Part shown: positions 16,738 through 26,439 of the stretch, piece by piece
Numbering within the stretch: the first letter of the stretch is position 1
Layout of the letters: the number at the start of each line of letters is the position of its first letter
DNA from: a bacterium
GTDB lineage: Bacteria; JAJVIF01
Reading direction: 5' to 3'
Assembly (NCBI GenBank): GCA_022072165.1
Contig: JAJVIF010000001.1
Location: 1,019,353 to 1,083,352, forward strand
DNA: 64,000 nucleotides
Made by a program: the position numbers and the translations under genes
The notes under the pieces: generated by a model
The model's input: only the letters and a program-made list of their open reading frames with translations
Database searches by the model: none
Told to the model about the DNA's origin: nothing

Positions 16738-19035
16738 TTAGTCCTGGTCGTCGGCAGAATCTTGATCACTGGGGGGAGCTTGCGGGCTCCCCTCTGTCGT
16801 CTCTTTGGGCGGTGCCGCTTCCCGGAAAAGCCGGGCAGCGGCTGCTTCCGCGAGCATCTGATCTATCAGCGCGGCTTCCCGTTCCACGAGGCGATTGTCT
16901 GGATCGAGCGCACGCGCTCTGGCTGCTTCGAGTCGGGCGGCCCGCAGATCCCCCAGATGCATATGCACGATGGCCAGCGCGAAGGGGGCCAGTGGATCAT
17001 TGGCATCCCGTCGCGATAACTCACTGAAAATCTCGCCTGCTGACTCCCAGTCCTGACTGAGCAACAGCGATTTGCCCAGGTCCCGCATCAGTTCGAGACT
17101 CTCCGGATCGAGTTCCAGGACAAAGCGGAAGAGTCGCTCCGCCTCGGCGATGCCTTGTCGGGAGAGGGCCTGCTGCCCATAAAGGGTCAGCGTGGCGATG
17201 TACTTTTCCAGCAGCATCTGCTCGTAGAAATCAAAGGTTGGTTGTCGCAGCAACCAGCCGAGTTCCTGCGGGACTGTCAGTCCCTGCTGCCGGAAAGCAT
17301 CAACACTGAGTCGCTCCCCCTGACCACGCTGCAGTTCGTAAAGCATGCCGTGCCAGTTAAGCCCATAGTTACCGCCCTTGGCCTGCATCCGGACTCCTGT
17401 CAGGAACAGACGGCGATCCCCATTGGTCCGGGCCAAATCCCGCGCAACCCAGCCCTGTTTGAGTTCCGGCGGGATCGGGGCATCGTTCGCCAGCTCGAAC
17501 ATGTCGCGGAAGCGCCGGTCGTTCGGGACTGCGGGGATTGCGAGCTCCGGGTGCCGACGTCGCAGGTCGCTCCAGAGCCAGGTCGTCGTGTCTGACAGGA
17601 TCGCGTTTTCGAGGATCACGGTCTCGGGCTTCATCCCGGCGACCGCCTGGAGATACCAAAACAGAAAGATTTCGTCTCCTTCCACGATCAGAATGCTGCG
17701 ATCCGGGATGGAATGCAGCGCTCCGACCGCGAATCGCGCGCCGATCTGACTCTGCTGGCGACCATACGCCGCCGTGGTTGCGGGCCAGTCCCGGACCGCG
17801 TAGCCAACAACGAGCATCGCGAGGATGCCCGCCTGCCAGCCTGTCATGGGAATACGTACGGCCCGGGGGTGCGCGAAGTAGCCTGTGAGTCCCAGAAGCA
17901 ACAGCAGCAGATAGGTCGGGATGTAGTAGACCTCAAGAAAGGGCAATTCGGTGGCGGGGATATGACGAAAGTACCACCAGAACGGGAGGGTCCAGCAGAG
18001 CACCGCCAGACTCAGTGCGGTCACCCAGGGGCCGCCGCGACGCCACGCCAGCATCACGCCCAGTCCGAGAGGCACGAGCAGCCAGCCATACTGCGCCCAG
18101 GTCCAGTTGGCAAAGGCGGTCGCGATGCCGCTGAATCCGAGTCCCTCGTCGCGAAAGCTCAGGATAATGCCCTTGTACTCCACTCGCTGAATCACGGCCC
18201 AGAAGCGATCCCAATTGTCAGGATTCCCCCAGTCGAGCCACGGATCCTGAATGCTCCGCATCGGCAGGCTGAGATAGATACAGAGAACCGCAGCACAGCT
18301 GGCAGCCATACCAATCCAGGGTCCCGGGGGGCTTTGTGGCTTGCGGAAGCGATAGACCAGCTTGGCGAAGGCTGTCACTGGCAGCCAGAGGAGTCCCATC
18401 GGATGAGTCGCGAGCAACGCGCCCTGGAGCGCGCCAAGCCCCATCAGCGCCCCGGGCGAACAATCCTCCAGCAGCACCTGCAGCACCAGCAGGTAGGCCA
18501 CGATGATCAGCGCAAAGAAAGTGTAGACCTCCGTGATCAGCGCCTGGCTGAAGAAGGTCGGCGTGACCATCCAGAGGATCGCACCCAGGAGGGTCCAGCC
18601 AGGATGTCGACTCGCCTGCCAGAGCAGACGGGCGACTCCGACCACGGTGAGCGCTGCTGCGAAAGTGGAGAAGAGATTTCCGCCATAGGCCGGTCCAAAC
18701 AACGCAGGCTGCCAGTCACTGGGGCTTTGCCAGGGAAGCTGCAGCCACCATCCCAGGATCAGGACATAGAGGGGATACCCGGGAGGATGAGCAATGCCCT
18801 TGGTCCAGGCAGCGGTCAGAAATTCGCCAGAGTCCCCCACAAACAGTACAGGACAGACGAAGGGAAGATAGAGCGCCCAAGCCCCGACTCCAAGAAGTAG
18901 CGGCAAGAGCCAGCCCCATCCGGGCCACTGCGGAGGTGCGGCAGGCTGACCTTCCACGGGGGTGTGGGGAATGAGAGACAGCGGCGGTGGCAGCAGCTCG
19001 TGAGGGGGCGTGGGGGGTACCGGGGCAGCAGACAT
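16738..19035 (-). CDS. DUF2723 multi-pass membrane protein with C-terminal TPR region
   Basis: 765 residues from the ATG at 19035. The motif FVGDSGEFLTAAWTKGIAHP, followed by PGYPLYVL, is the signature of the DUF2723 family, which is related to GT-C type membrane glycosyltransferases. About ten hydrophobic segments follow up to roughly residue 410. Then comes a soluble part ending in TPR-like helices (AERLFRFVLELDPESLELM and AREIFSELSRR-like units). A role in transferring a sugar from a lipid carrier is an inference from the fold. A TATACT box at 19083-19088, upstream of this start, argues against the longer in-frame GTG at 19092. The 3' end is convergent with the cytochrome gene. Confidence 0.8.
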   Translation of the reverse strand: MSAAPVPPTPPHELLPPPLSLIPHTPVEGQPAAPPQWPGWGWLLPLLLGVGAWALYLPFVCPVLFVGDSGEFLTAAWTKGIAHPPGYPLYVLILGWWLQLPWQSPSDWQPALFGPAYGGNLFSTFAAALTVVGVARLLWQASRHPGWTLLGAILWMVTPTFFSQALITEVYTFFALIIVAYLLVLQVLLEDCSPGALMGLGALQGALLATHPMGLLWLPVTAFAKLVYRFRKPQSPPGPWIGMAASCAAVLCIYLSLPMRSIQDPWLDWGNPDNWDRFWAVIQRVEYKGIILSFRDEGLGFSGIATAFANWTWAQYGWLLVPLGLGVMLAWRRGGPWVTALSLAVLCWTLPFWWYFRHIPATELPFLEVYYIPTYLLLLLLGLTGYFAHPRAVRIPMTGWQAGILAMLVVGYAVRDWPATTAAYGRQQSQIGARFAVGALHSIPDRSILIVEGDEIFLFWYLQAVAGMKPETVILENAILSDTTTWLWSDLRRRHPELAIPAVPNDRRFRDMFELANDAPIPPELKQGWVARDLARTNGDRRLFLTGVRMQAKGGNYGLNWHGMLYELQRGQGERLSVDAFRQQGLTVPQELGWLLRQPTFDFYEQMLLEKYIATLTLYGQQALSRQGIAEAERLFRFVLELDPESLELMRDLGKSLLLSQDWESAGEIFSELSRRDANDPLAPFALAIVHMHLGDLRAARLEAARARALDPDNRLVEREAALIDQMLAEAAAARLFREAAPPKETTEGSPQAPPSDQDSADDQD

Positions 19036-19082
19036 GGGACCGGACACGGCTCCTGCGTGACTCGATTCCCCCGGGCGGTCGG

Positions 19083-19088
19083 AGTATA
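19083..19088 (-). promoter_or_regulatory. Putative -10 box TGCTATACT for the DUF2723 gene
   Basis: TATACT with an upstream TG (extended -10 style) reads on the minus strand about 48 bases before the chosen ATG. It overlaps the longer candidate GTG start, which it therefore disfavours. Confidence 0.5.
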
Positions 19089-19292
19089 GCACTCGCCGTT
19101 ACGTCACCTTAACCGCCCTGTACGAGGTCCACTGGCGCGCAACAGCGAATTTCCGTGACAGGATGACGCATCAGGATTGACAGATTAAGTGCCCGTTGCG
19201 TAGCTTTGAGACCAGCGTCCGCGTTCCCCGTACGGTACCCTTACAGCACTGCTTTCACCATCCGACAGCTGCCCGGAGGAGGTTGGCCTCTT

Positions 19293-22200
19293 ATGAGTCC
19301 TTCCGGTCAGCGGGAGTGGGTCGCCTTCGGGGTGGCCGGACTGCTGGCTCTGGCCGGCTGTGCCGCCCCGTCATCGTCACCCCTGGCTCCCGCCTCGCAC
19401 AGCGCGAACTCACCTGACACGCTCCTGATTCAGCCGCAGATTTCGGCGATCACAGAGGCCGGCATCTTTGCCGATGCCCCTTTCGCCGCCGTCGACATCT
19501 CCCTCGACCTCGCGACTGGACAGGCCGAAATCCTGCCGGTCCGTCTGGCGCAGGCACCGCCCCCAGTGGGGCAGAAGTTCGTCGTGGACCTCACCGGTGT
19601 GATGACCGGTGATCTGGGCTGCCCGGACTGCCTGAAGATCACGGGCCTCCGCTTTGATCCGCAGGGGCGGGTGGCGGTCGACCTGAGCCTGCGACACCCC
19701 ATCGCTGCGCCGAATCTGTCGCAGGGGATCGGGACCGCTTCGCTCCATGTGAACAACGTCCGGGGCTTTGTGGTGAGTCGGGTCGCGGGTCCTGACGGCA
19801 TCATCGGGACGGCGGACGACCCCGACCTGTACACGCCCTCAGGCCTGAACATGTCCTCGCCCATCGGCTTCGATGAGGACCTCCAGAGCGTCATTGCCGG
19901 ACTCCTCGCCAATGCAGACGGCTACTCCCGGGACATCACGCCCCTCATCGCTCCCGGCTTCGACACGCTGTACCCCTATATCGTGTTCGGGGCCGATGAT
20001 GGCTCCATCGGGACCGGCAGCTTTGGCCCAGATGGCTGGATCGGGGCGGAGCTGCAGAACCCCTCCGGGTACAACGTCTTTGGCCAGGGCTCGACGATCA
20101 ATGGATCGCTGCTGCTCGACCTCAACAACCCGAGTCTCGGCACTAGTCAGGTGACGTTCCGGTTTGTGCTGACGGCCTCATATGTGGTGGCTCGGAAGTA
20201 CTTCGGCGGGGTCCAGGGGAGCAAGCTCGACCCCCTCTACTTCATGCCCGAAGGGGCACTGATGAGCCCCTGGCGGGTCACGACGCACTATCTTGGCACT
20301 GACGGTCTGGGCGGACTCCCCCGGGAAGGGACTACTGACCTCGCGCAGGTGGAGGTCCGGATTCGCGACTGGCAGAAAGCCATCGGTACGAGCAACACGG
20401 TCCCGGCCCTGACTGAGACCACGTCCCCTACCGGACTCCTCGGTCCCAGTCGCCCCAAAACGCTCGCGGTGGACATTCCGGGCATCACCAGCGCTCCAGT
20501 GACTTACAGCGTGCTGGACGCCCCGCATGATGGAACGGAAGCCAACCCGATCCTTCAGGTCGTCAGCATCGCGAACAATCCTGCCGCCGCGGCGGGCTCC
20601 CATGTCGGCTTCATCGCGGTCTACGACGAACGCTCAAACGGTCCGATTTTCGGCACGGGTGAGAGCTTCGAGTTGTATGAGACCGGCGGAGCCAATCGGG
20701 ATCTGGCGCCATTCAATCTCACCTCGGGGCTGCGCTCCTACGTGACCTACCAGCTCTTCAACTGGGAAGTCGGTGACATCGGTGCCCACGCGGTCCTCGA
20801 TAACGCCATCGCCCGGGTGAACGGCCGGATCGTCCTGGATGCCCGGGGCTCCTTCGTGGATGCACCAGCGACCAGCATCACCGAGTTTGCGTATGTCCTG
20901 GGCTATGGCGGCGACCCGACCGAGTTCACCACCCCGGATATCGTCACAACCGCTGCGCTACATACGGCAGCCCACAGTCTGCCTGCCGGACCGGTGGAAG
21001 TGGGCTTGCGGGTGACCTCGAATCTCGGCGATCAGGACATCACGACCTACAGCCTGGATGTCGCTCCGGCGCGGGATCCCTTTGGGACTCCGGATGCCCT
21101 GATCCAGATGCACCCAACCCCGTACACCAACCTTCGCTTTGGTGTCCAGGGGCAGGACTTCACTGATCTGTCCAACAGCAATCCTGTCGGTGGCGACAAT
21201 CTCATCGCTCTGGGAGATCGGCTCTACGTGGTCTTCTATGGCAACACGGGGCTGCCGAATCCCGGACTACATATCTTGCGGAGCCTCGATGGCGGCACTA
21301 CCTGGCAGGCTCCCACTGAATTGATTAGCGCCGCGAATCCCTCCTTCACGCAGTACGGCGGTGCCAGCATCACCGGGGCGCAGGTCGCAGGTCAGGATCG
21401 TGTGGTGGTCGCCCTCGGGACCATCAGCTATCTGACCTCCGGGACCGGGCGCATCCTGGTCTTTGAGAATACGAACGCGGCCACCGGTACCAGCTGGACC
21501 CAGACGCAGCCGGAGAGTTATGCGCTCTCCGCTTCGCAGTCAGGAGCGGTCTCTCCGGCCATCGCCATGAATCCACTGAATCCGTCGGAGATTCATCTGG
21601 TCTACGGCACCGACACTGGCGGGGCAACTAACGGCATCCTGCGCCGATGGCGGGTCCGCTCCTCCACCAGCGGAGTCGCCGGACTGAGCAGCGGCTTCCA
21701 GACCATCGATGGCACCGCCGGAGACAGCGGCTGGCTTACCGATACCGGCAGCAGCTGGTGTACAGAACTCGCGGTCCATCCTCTTACAGGCCGGACGTTC
21801 ATGCTGCTGGGACTCAATCGCTGGAGCTATGTGCTTCGGACCGATGACGCGGGTGCGTCGTGGATGCGTCCGCTGGTGGCTCACGATCACGGGGCTACGT
21901 TCTATCGGGAGGGAGACCTCGTGATGGATCCCTGGCGGGCGGATGAGTACGTTGTCGTCCGGGCGCGTCGAGGGGCTCAGTTCGCGGACCCGTTCATTCG
22001 GGTGCTGCGGGGTGCAGGCGTGACCCTCACGGCGGTGGACCCACAGGGTGCGCGTTCAGCGGCTGACATGGGATTCGGCGCGTTTGACACCCTGAGTGCC
22101 CACGCGGCACTGGCGCTCCATGGCACGGGCGAGCTGGAAATCTACTGGACCGAGGCCCTCGGCCCAGGTGGTGGCCCAGGGACCTATACCAATGGCCCGC

Positions 22201-22376
22201 ACCTGCAGATGGACATGAGCTTGCCGACAGTGACGAACTTCCTGTACGACCCTGACCGCACCATCAACGGCACCTCGACTGGCATGAACCCGTCAGTGGA
22301 AGTCGCTTCCGATGGTCGGGTGCATACGGTCTGGCAGGACTCGGTCGCCGGACGGCTCTACTACCGTCGGGGCTAG
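19293..22376 (+). CDS. Giant-family secreted lipoprotein D with Asp-box propeller-like C-terminus
   Basis: 1027 residues from the ATG at 19293, which follows GGAGGAGG. Lipobox LALAGC places the anchor at Cys23. The N-terminal family domain includes the CPDC pair, LRHPIAAPN, LHVNNVRGFVV, NADGYSRDI, YNVFGQGS, YFMPEGALM and IRDWQKAIG. The C-terminal half has two Asp-box motifs, SLDGGTTW and TDDAGASW, which are typical of sialidase/BNR-type beta-propellers. Catalytic sialidase residues were not identified, so a binding role is as likely as hydrolysis. It is the only plus-strand member of the family here, convergent with lipoprotein E and sharing a hairpin terminator with it. Confidence 0.86.
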   Translation: MSPSGQREWVAFGVAGLLALAGCAAPSSSPLAPASHSANSPDTLLIQPQISAITEAGIFADAPFAAVDISLDLATGQAEILPVRLAQAPPPVGQKFVVDLTGVMTGDLGCPDCLKITGLRFDPQGRVAVDLSLRHPIAAPNLSQGIGTASLHVNNVRGFVVSRVAGPDGIIGTADDPDLYTPSGLNMSSPIGFDEDLQSVIAGLLANADGYSRDITPLIAPGFDTLYPYIVFGADDGSIGTGSFGPDGWIGAELQNPSGYNVFGQGSTINGSLLLDLNNPSLGTSQVTFRFVLTASYVVARKYFGGVQGSKLDPLYFMPEGALMSPWRVTTHYLGTDGLGGLPREGTTDLAQVEVRIRDWQKAIGTSNTVPALTETTSPTGLLGPSRPKTLAVDIPGITSAPVTYSVLDAPHDGTEANPILQVVSIANNPAAAAGSHVGFIAVYDERSNGPIFGTGESFELYETGGANRDLAPFNLTSGLRSYVTYQLFNWEVGDIGAHAVLDNAIARVNGRIVLDARGSFVDAPATSITEFAYVLGYGGDPTEFTTPDIVTTAALHTAAHSLPAGPVEVGLRVTSNLGDQDITTYSLDVAPARDPFGTPDALIQMHPTPYTNLRFGVQGQDFTDLSNSNPVGGDNLIALGDRLYVVFYGNTGLPNPGLHILRSLDGGTTWQAPTELISAANPSFTQYGGASITGAQVAGQDRVVVALGTISYLTSGTGRILVFENTNAATGTSWTQTQPESYALSASQSGAVSPAIAMNPLNPSEIHLVYGTDTGGATNGILRRWRVRSSTSGVAGLSSGFQTIDGTAGDSGWLTDTGSSWCTELAVHPLTGRTFMLLGLNRWSYVLRTDDAGASWMRPLVAHDHGATFYREGDLVMDPWRADEYVVVRARRGAQFADPFIRVLRGAGVTLTAVDPQGARSAADMGFGAFDTLSAHAALALHGTGELEIYWTEALGPGGGPGTYTNGPHLQMDMSLPTVTNFLYDPDRTINGTSTGMNPSVEVASDGRVHTVWQDSVAGRLYYRRG

Positions 22377-22407
22377 TCACTCGCTCCCACCTGACGACAG
22401 ACAAGAA

Positions 22408-22432
22408 CGGACCGCCCGTCAGGGGCGGTCCG
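22408..22432. terminator. Bidirectional hairpin terminator between two lipoprotein genes
   Basis: A perfect 10-bp stem, CGGACCGCCC with GGGCGGTCCG, has a five-base loop. It sits midway between two convergent stop codons. T runs are weak on both sides. Confidence 0.65.
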
Positions 22433-22457
22433 CTTCGTTGCTCCCAGTCACGGCCGC

Positions 22458-25166
22458 TTACGGCTGGACGAACATCCCCCGGAGGAGCCGGATGTAGCTC
22501 CAGCCGACCTGGCGGAACTCTGCGACCCCCGAGACCGCGTTCTGGCCATTCCCTGACAGGTCCAGGTTGAGGTAGACCGGTCCGGTGTTGGCGGCCAGAC
22601 CCCGACTCCGCAGTCCGTAGTACGACGGATCGGAGTGGTCTTTGTGGAACGCCAGGGTGACGATGGTTCCGGGATCGGTGTCACCATCCTTCTCCAGGAC
22701 CGCGCAGGCGAGGGCACCATTAGGTCCTGCCACCAGCACCGGTGCGGTGTGGACCCGTCCGGAACCGTTCGCGAAGAGGTTCAGCACCGGACCGAAAGTC
22801 TCACCAGTCCTCGCGACCCGTCCAAAGACCCCGGCGCCATTCCGCCAGGCCACCGCGATGGAACCATCCGGACCAATGGCCGTCGTGGGCTCAATCTCGC
22901 CCAGGGCCGGGTCACTGGCGATGGTCTCTTTCGCGCTCCAGGCGGTGCCGTTGTATCGGCGCATGAAAACATCCTGTTGCAGATTGTCGGGGGCGTTACC
23001 GCCGGCCCAGGTCACGAGAAATCCGGAGGGCGTGGTGGTCAGATGGGGCCAGAGAGTCCCCGGTGTCGCGCCGGAGACACCGAAGCCGCTACCGACAATC
23101 CCTTCGGTGCCGAAGGCGCCACTCTCGCGGATCGCCACATAGACCCGGGCGGGGAGGTCGTTGGTCGCCAGGTATGCCTCATAGGTCAGGGCAAATTTGT
23201 TGCCCGAACCAACGAGGTCAAAGTTCCCCAGGGTTTCGCCCCCAAAACCATCAGCCGCGGCAGCGATGAACGGCTCACTCCAGACGGTGCCGTTGCGCTG
23301 GGTGTACCAGATTTCGTCGGTCAGGGCCCAGATCACACCAACGGTGTTATTGCTCATGACACCCACTGCGCTCCGGGGGGTGATGGAGTCCATGGAGAGT
23401 TCGTGATGCACTTCTGTGATCGCACCCGGGACGCCGCTGACTGGGATCGCGATGTGATAGACATAGACATCGGTCCCCAGGAAAATGCCTTCTTCTTCCT
23501 TGATCCATACGACGTGGGTGGTGCCGTTCGGAGCTACCACCACAGAGCTATCCGAGGCCCCGCCGATGGTCACCAGTTCCGCATCACCGCTGAGATTCGT
23601 GCCACTGGTCCAGTCCAGCGAGGGGGACGGAATGATGGGGTCCGGATTGACGATGACTGGCAACGTCACGATTTCGGACAACTCACCCTGGGCATTGCCC
23701 ACTCGCAGCGCCACCGTGTAGCTGCCTTCGGCGGTGAACCGGTGAGTCGGAGCCGCCTCGAACGGGTCAGTCCCGAGGTAGTCAACATCAAACTGAGCGC
23801 CATCGTAGTCCCAGTCGAACTCGAAGCGGTTCAGCGGGACGAGGTCGGGATCGTAGCTGTTGGAGCCATAGAAGATGAATTCCGCATCCCGGAGGTAAGC
23901 GGTCGCGGGAGTTGGGGCAGAGGTCAGGACCGCTACCGGGATTTCTCCTGTGACCACGCTCTCCTGCAGCCGGACCCTGGTCACGTGGAAACCACGGAGG
24001 TCCTGACGACTCTCGGTCACGAGTTCCGGGTCGTAGAGCTCATCCTCCACAACCAGCAGTGCGGGGTAGAGACCAGCAGGCTGTGGATCAATAGCTGCAA
24101 CGAAGGTCGCCAGCATGGGATCATCGGTTGCACCGGAGCCGACCGCAGTCGTGGGCTCCTGCAAATGGATGCCGAGTCCGGGGATCTCCAGCGACACCGC
24201 ACCAACATTGGACGACGCTTTCAGGCCGTAGCTGTTGGTGGGGAAGGGATAGAACTCCTCCACCAAAAAGCCCTGTTGCCAGTCGAGGATTGTGGCGCTC
24301 AGGGTCAGGTCGCCCCCATCTGCAGCGGCAGGTGCCTGATTCACGGTGAAGCCGGCGAAGAAGGCTTCCTTTTGATTGAACTCGGGGTTGTAGTAGGTCG
24401 GGTTCAGGCGACCGCCGACTTCCTCCACATCAAGCGCCTGGGGCCCTTTCGCGCTCTGGCCATAGCTGGCTTCGAGGATGAAATCGAACCGCACCGAGCC
24501 GTTGGCCGGCTCCAGGATGTAGCGGCGGATATCCCATTCTGAAGCCATCGGCATTTTCGCCCACAGGATGAAATCGCCTTCCGCGGTGGGGGAGGGATTG
24601 TCCTCGGTAAAGAAGCGTCGGAATGGATTCAGAGTCGCCGACCCGTCCGGCAGATTCTCACTGAAGTGGGTGGTGTACCCATCCGCATTGAGCAGGACAC
24701 CCGGGTCGGTGGTGAGGGGCTGCTCCAGGATGCCGGGAGTCCCCGGGAACGTGACAGCGCCCGAGACGCCCAGGATGCCCCGGACATCAAAGGCATCGAG
24801 ATCGATCCGGTTCTCGGTGCTGCGATAAGGATGCCGGATAGCGATGTCTACCGCCACTTTGCCCTGGGGGGTCTTGCTGAACGACGCCACCCGGACACAG
24901 TCCGTACAGGGTGCGCTGCGGAAGTACCCGGTGGCGTCATAGGTCCCGGCATCCCCCAGCGCCTGGGAGGAGCTGACGGGAGTCAGCGTGGCTCCCAGGT
25001 CCGTCACTTCCAGCACATAGTGCCCAAGGGGAGGACTCGTCAGTTGCTGACGGGGCGTGTGATCAGTATCGCGAGCGGGAATGAGGGCGGATGTCCCACC
25101 GTTGCAGCCAATCGCTGACAACACGATAAGACCCCCTGTCAGGGGCGCCAGGTGACGCAGACGCAT
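22458..25166 (-). CDS. Giant-family secreted lipoprotein E with PKD-like domain
   Basis: 902 residues. Lipobox SAIGC puts the anchor at Cys21. The N-terminal family domain carries CTDC, IRHPYRSTENRIDL, FDVRGILG, NADGYTTHF, NPFRRFFTED, YYNPEFNQKEA and ILDWQQGF, the clearest version of the domain in this window. Around residues 425-535 a PKD-type segment has a DWDYDGAQ element and EGSYTVALRV. The last 350 residues contain repeated strands with GTTHVVWIKEE- and GSIAVAWRNG-like elements that suggest a propeller. Function is unknown; a cell-surface location is predicted. It is convergent with lipoprotein D. Confidence 0.86.
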   Translation of the reverse strand: MRLRHLAPLTGGLIVLSAIGCNGGTSALIPARDTDHTPRQQLTSPPLGHYVLEVTDLGATLTPVSSSQALGDAGTYDATGYFRSAPCTDCVRVASFSKTPQGKVAVDIAIRHPYRSTENRIDLDAFDVRGILGVSGAVTFPGTPGILEQPLTTDPGVLLNADGYTTHFSENLPDGSATLNPFRRFFTEDNPSPTAEGDFILWAKMPMASEWDIRRYILEPANGSVRFDFILEASYGQSAKGPQALDVEEVGGRLNPTYYNPEFNQKEAFFAGFTVNQAPAAADGGDLTLSATILDWQQGFLVEEFYPFPTNSYGLKASSNVGAVSLEIPGLGIHLQEPTTAVGSGATDDPMLATFVAAIDPQPAGLYPALLVVEDELYDPELVTESRQDLRGFHVTRVRLQESVVTGEIPVAVLTSAPTPATAYLRDAEFIFYGSNSYDPDLVPLNRFEFDWDYDGAQFDVDYLGTDPFEAAPTHRFTAEGSYTVALRVGNAQGELSEIVTLPVIVNPDPIIPSPSLDWTSGTNLSGDAELVTIGGASDSSVVVAPNGTTHVVWIKEEEGIFLGTDVYVYHIAIPVSGVPGAITEVHHELSMDSITPRSAVGVMSNNTVGVIWALTDEIWYTQRNGTVWSEPFIAAAADGFGGETLGNFDLVGSGNKFALTYEAYLATNDLPARVYVAIRESGAFGTEGIVGSGFGVSGATPGTLWPHLTTTPSGFLVTWAGGNAPDNLQQDVFMRRYNGTAWSAKETIASDPALGEIEPTTAIGPDGSIAVAWRNGAGVFGRVARTGETFGPVLNLFANGSGRVHTAPVLVAGPNGALACAVLEKDGDTDPGTIVTLAFHKDHSDPSYYGLRSRGLAANTGPVYLNLDLSGNGQNAVSGVAEFRQVGWSYIRLLRGMFVQP

Positions 25167-25374
25167 GCAGTGCCTCCACCGGACCGTAGTTGAACCGCCA
25201 TAACATCCATCTGCCGAATGCTGGAGTCCTTACGCCATCATCAGCGATGCAATCAGGGTTAATGGATCCGAACGAAGCGTTTGAGGGAGAGGAGCAAAAT
25301 TGACACGGCGTCGAATGGAAAATCTGGGTTGCCGGGGGTTGTACGACGGATTGTCGATCTGAGACATCAGCTGT

Positions 25375-25485
25375 ATGTCCGCCCAACCCCTCCATACCGC
25401 TCCCCTCCGGGCCCGGCTGCTGGTCCTTCTGGGGCTGCTATCGATCCTGTTCCCATTCGCCTGGGCGGCCTGGGCACTGCTGTAA
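25375..25485 (+). CDS. Possible 36-residue hydrophobic small membrane protein
   Basis: An ATG at 25375 opens a 36-codon frame. Its product begins MSAQPLHTAP and continues with a Leu-rich stretch of about 22 residues that could span the membrane once, ending in TAA at 25485. No ribosome binding site is evident. It is the only coding candidate in the 334-base gap between lipoprotein E and the GntR-type gene, and the rest of the gap shows nothing clear. It may be chance. Confidence 0.3.
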   Translation: MSAQPLHTAPLRARLLVLLGLLSILFPFAWAAWALL

Positions 25486-25500
25486 GCACGCTGGTTGGCT

Positions 25501-26316
25501 TTAGCGACTCGCGGATGCTGAAGTGTCCAGCCGATGGCGCTCTACCAGCTGGCGGAGTTCCCCCAGACTCAGCGGATCGATGTCGAATGTCGTTTCGACC
25601 TTCTCAACTCCCCAAGGCAGCAGACTCTGCGCTTCGATCCGGCAGTTCGGAGCGTGGATCACGATCTCGGCATCGCGAATCAGTCGCTGCACCGCAGCGT
25701 CATCGCTCAGCAAGGCTTCTATGACTTCGACATCTTCAGATTTCTTCAGATAGGAATGGACCAGGCTGCTGGCGGCTGCCAGCGCTTCCTCATCGCGGCA
25801 GAGCACCCCGACTGTCCGGAACTTGTCCAGCCGCTTCAGCGCTGACAAAAAGTCGCGGGAGAGGGATAAATCCAGGATGAAGGGCTCGAGGCCGTACTGC
25901 TGCAGGATGTCCACCACCTCCACCTGATGAAACGGAGTGGTGACATAGAGCGTGCGGGGTCCCAGAAAACGAATCAGCTCATCGGCGTCTTCCCGGAGCA
26001 CCTGCAGGACCGCCGGGACAGTGTTAATCGACAAGGCCTTTTCCAGGTCCCGGGCGAGATCTTCTGATTGCTCCAGGCTGCATTCGGTGACCGCCACAAT
26101 CGGCCCCTGCTCACGGGTCCAGCCCTGATGGGAGGCATGGGGCTGCACCGCCGACTCGATGAGGTTCACCTCATCGGCTCCGGCCACCTCGAATCCACGG
26201 GCCGTGATCTCCCGGATCACCTCAATGATCTCGTCCGGGGAGTACCCCAGCTTGATGGCGCGTAGCAAATTGCGCCGGACAAAGCGCTCGAACTCCTGCG
26301 GGGGAATCTTCTGCAC
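25501..26316 (-). CDS. GntR-type effector-domain protein without a visible HTH
   Basis: 271 residues from a GTG at 26316 with AGGAG seven bases upstream. The frame stays open to 27189, but that part is antisense to the flavoenzyme gene and is rejected. The first 45 residues (FVRRNLLRAIKLGYSPDEII) resemble the helix just after the winged helix in some GntR regulators. The rest looks like the alternating beta/alpha effector domain found in those proteins (AVTECSLEQSEDLARDLEKA, TLYVTTPFHQVEVVDIL, GVLCRDEE). No DNA-binding winged helix precedes it. It is divergent from a DAO-family gene, with a TATACT box at 26352-26357, so it may sense a ligand tied to that enzyme. Assignment is tentative. Confidence 0.55.
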   Translation of the reverse strand: MQKIPPQEFERFVRRNLLRAIKLGYSPDEIIEVIREITARGFEVAGADEVNLIESAVQPHASHQGWTREQGPIVAVTECSLEQSEDLARDLEKALSINTVPAVLQVLREDADELIRFLGPRTLYVTTPFHQVEVVDILQQYGLEPFILDLSLSRDFLSALKRLDKFRTVGVLCRDEEALAAASSLVHSYLKKSEDVEVIEALLSDDAAVQRLIRDAEIVIHAPNCRIEAQSLLPWGVEKVETTFDIDPLSLGELRQLVERHRLDTSASASR

Positions 26317-26439
26317 GGGTGCGCTCCTGTCAGAATCAGTCGACTTCGGGGAGTATAACGACTCCCCTGCGGCTTTTCGGAGAGGGTGCCGTATCCTACA
26401 GGCGCTCTTTGCCCGACTTGGCGAGGGGTGGAGGTCCGG

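Noticed and set aside
22635-24542. A 635-codon open frame on the plus strand
   Set aside because: It is antisense to lipoprotein E and lacks recognisable structure.
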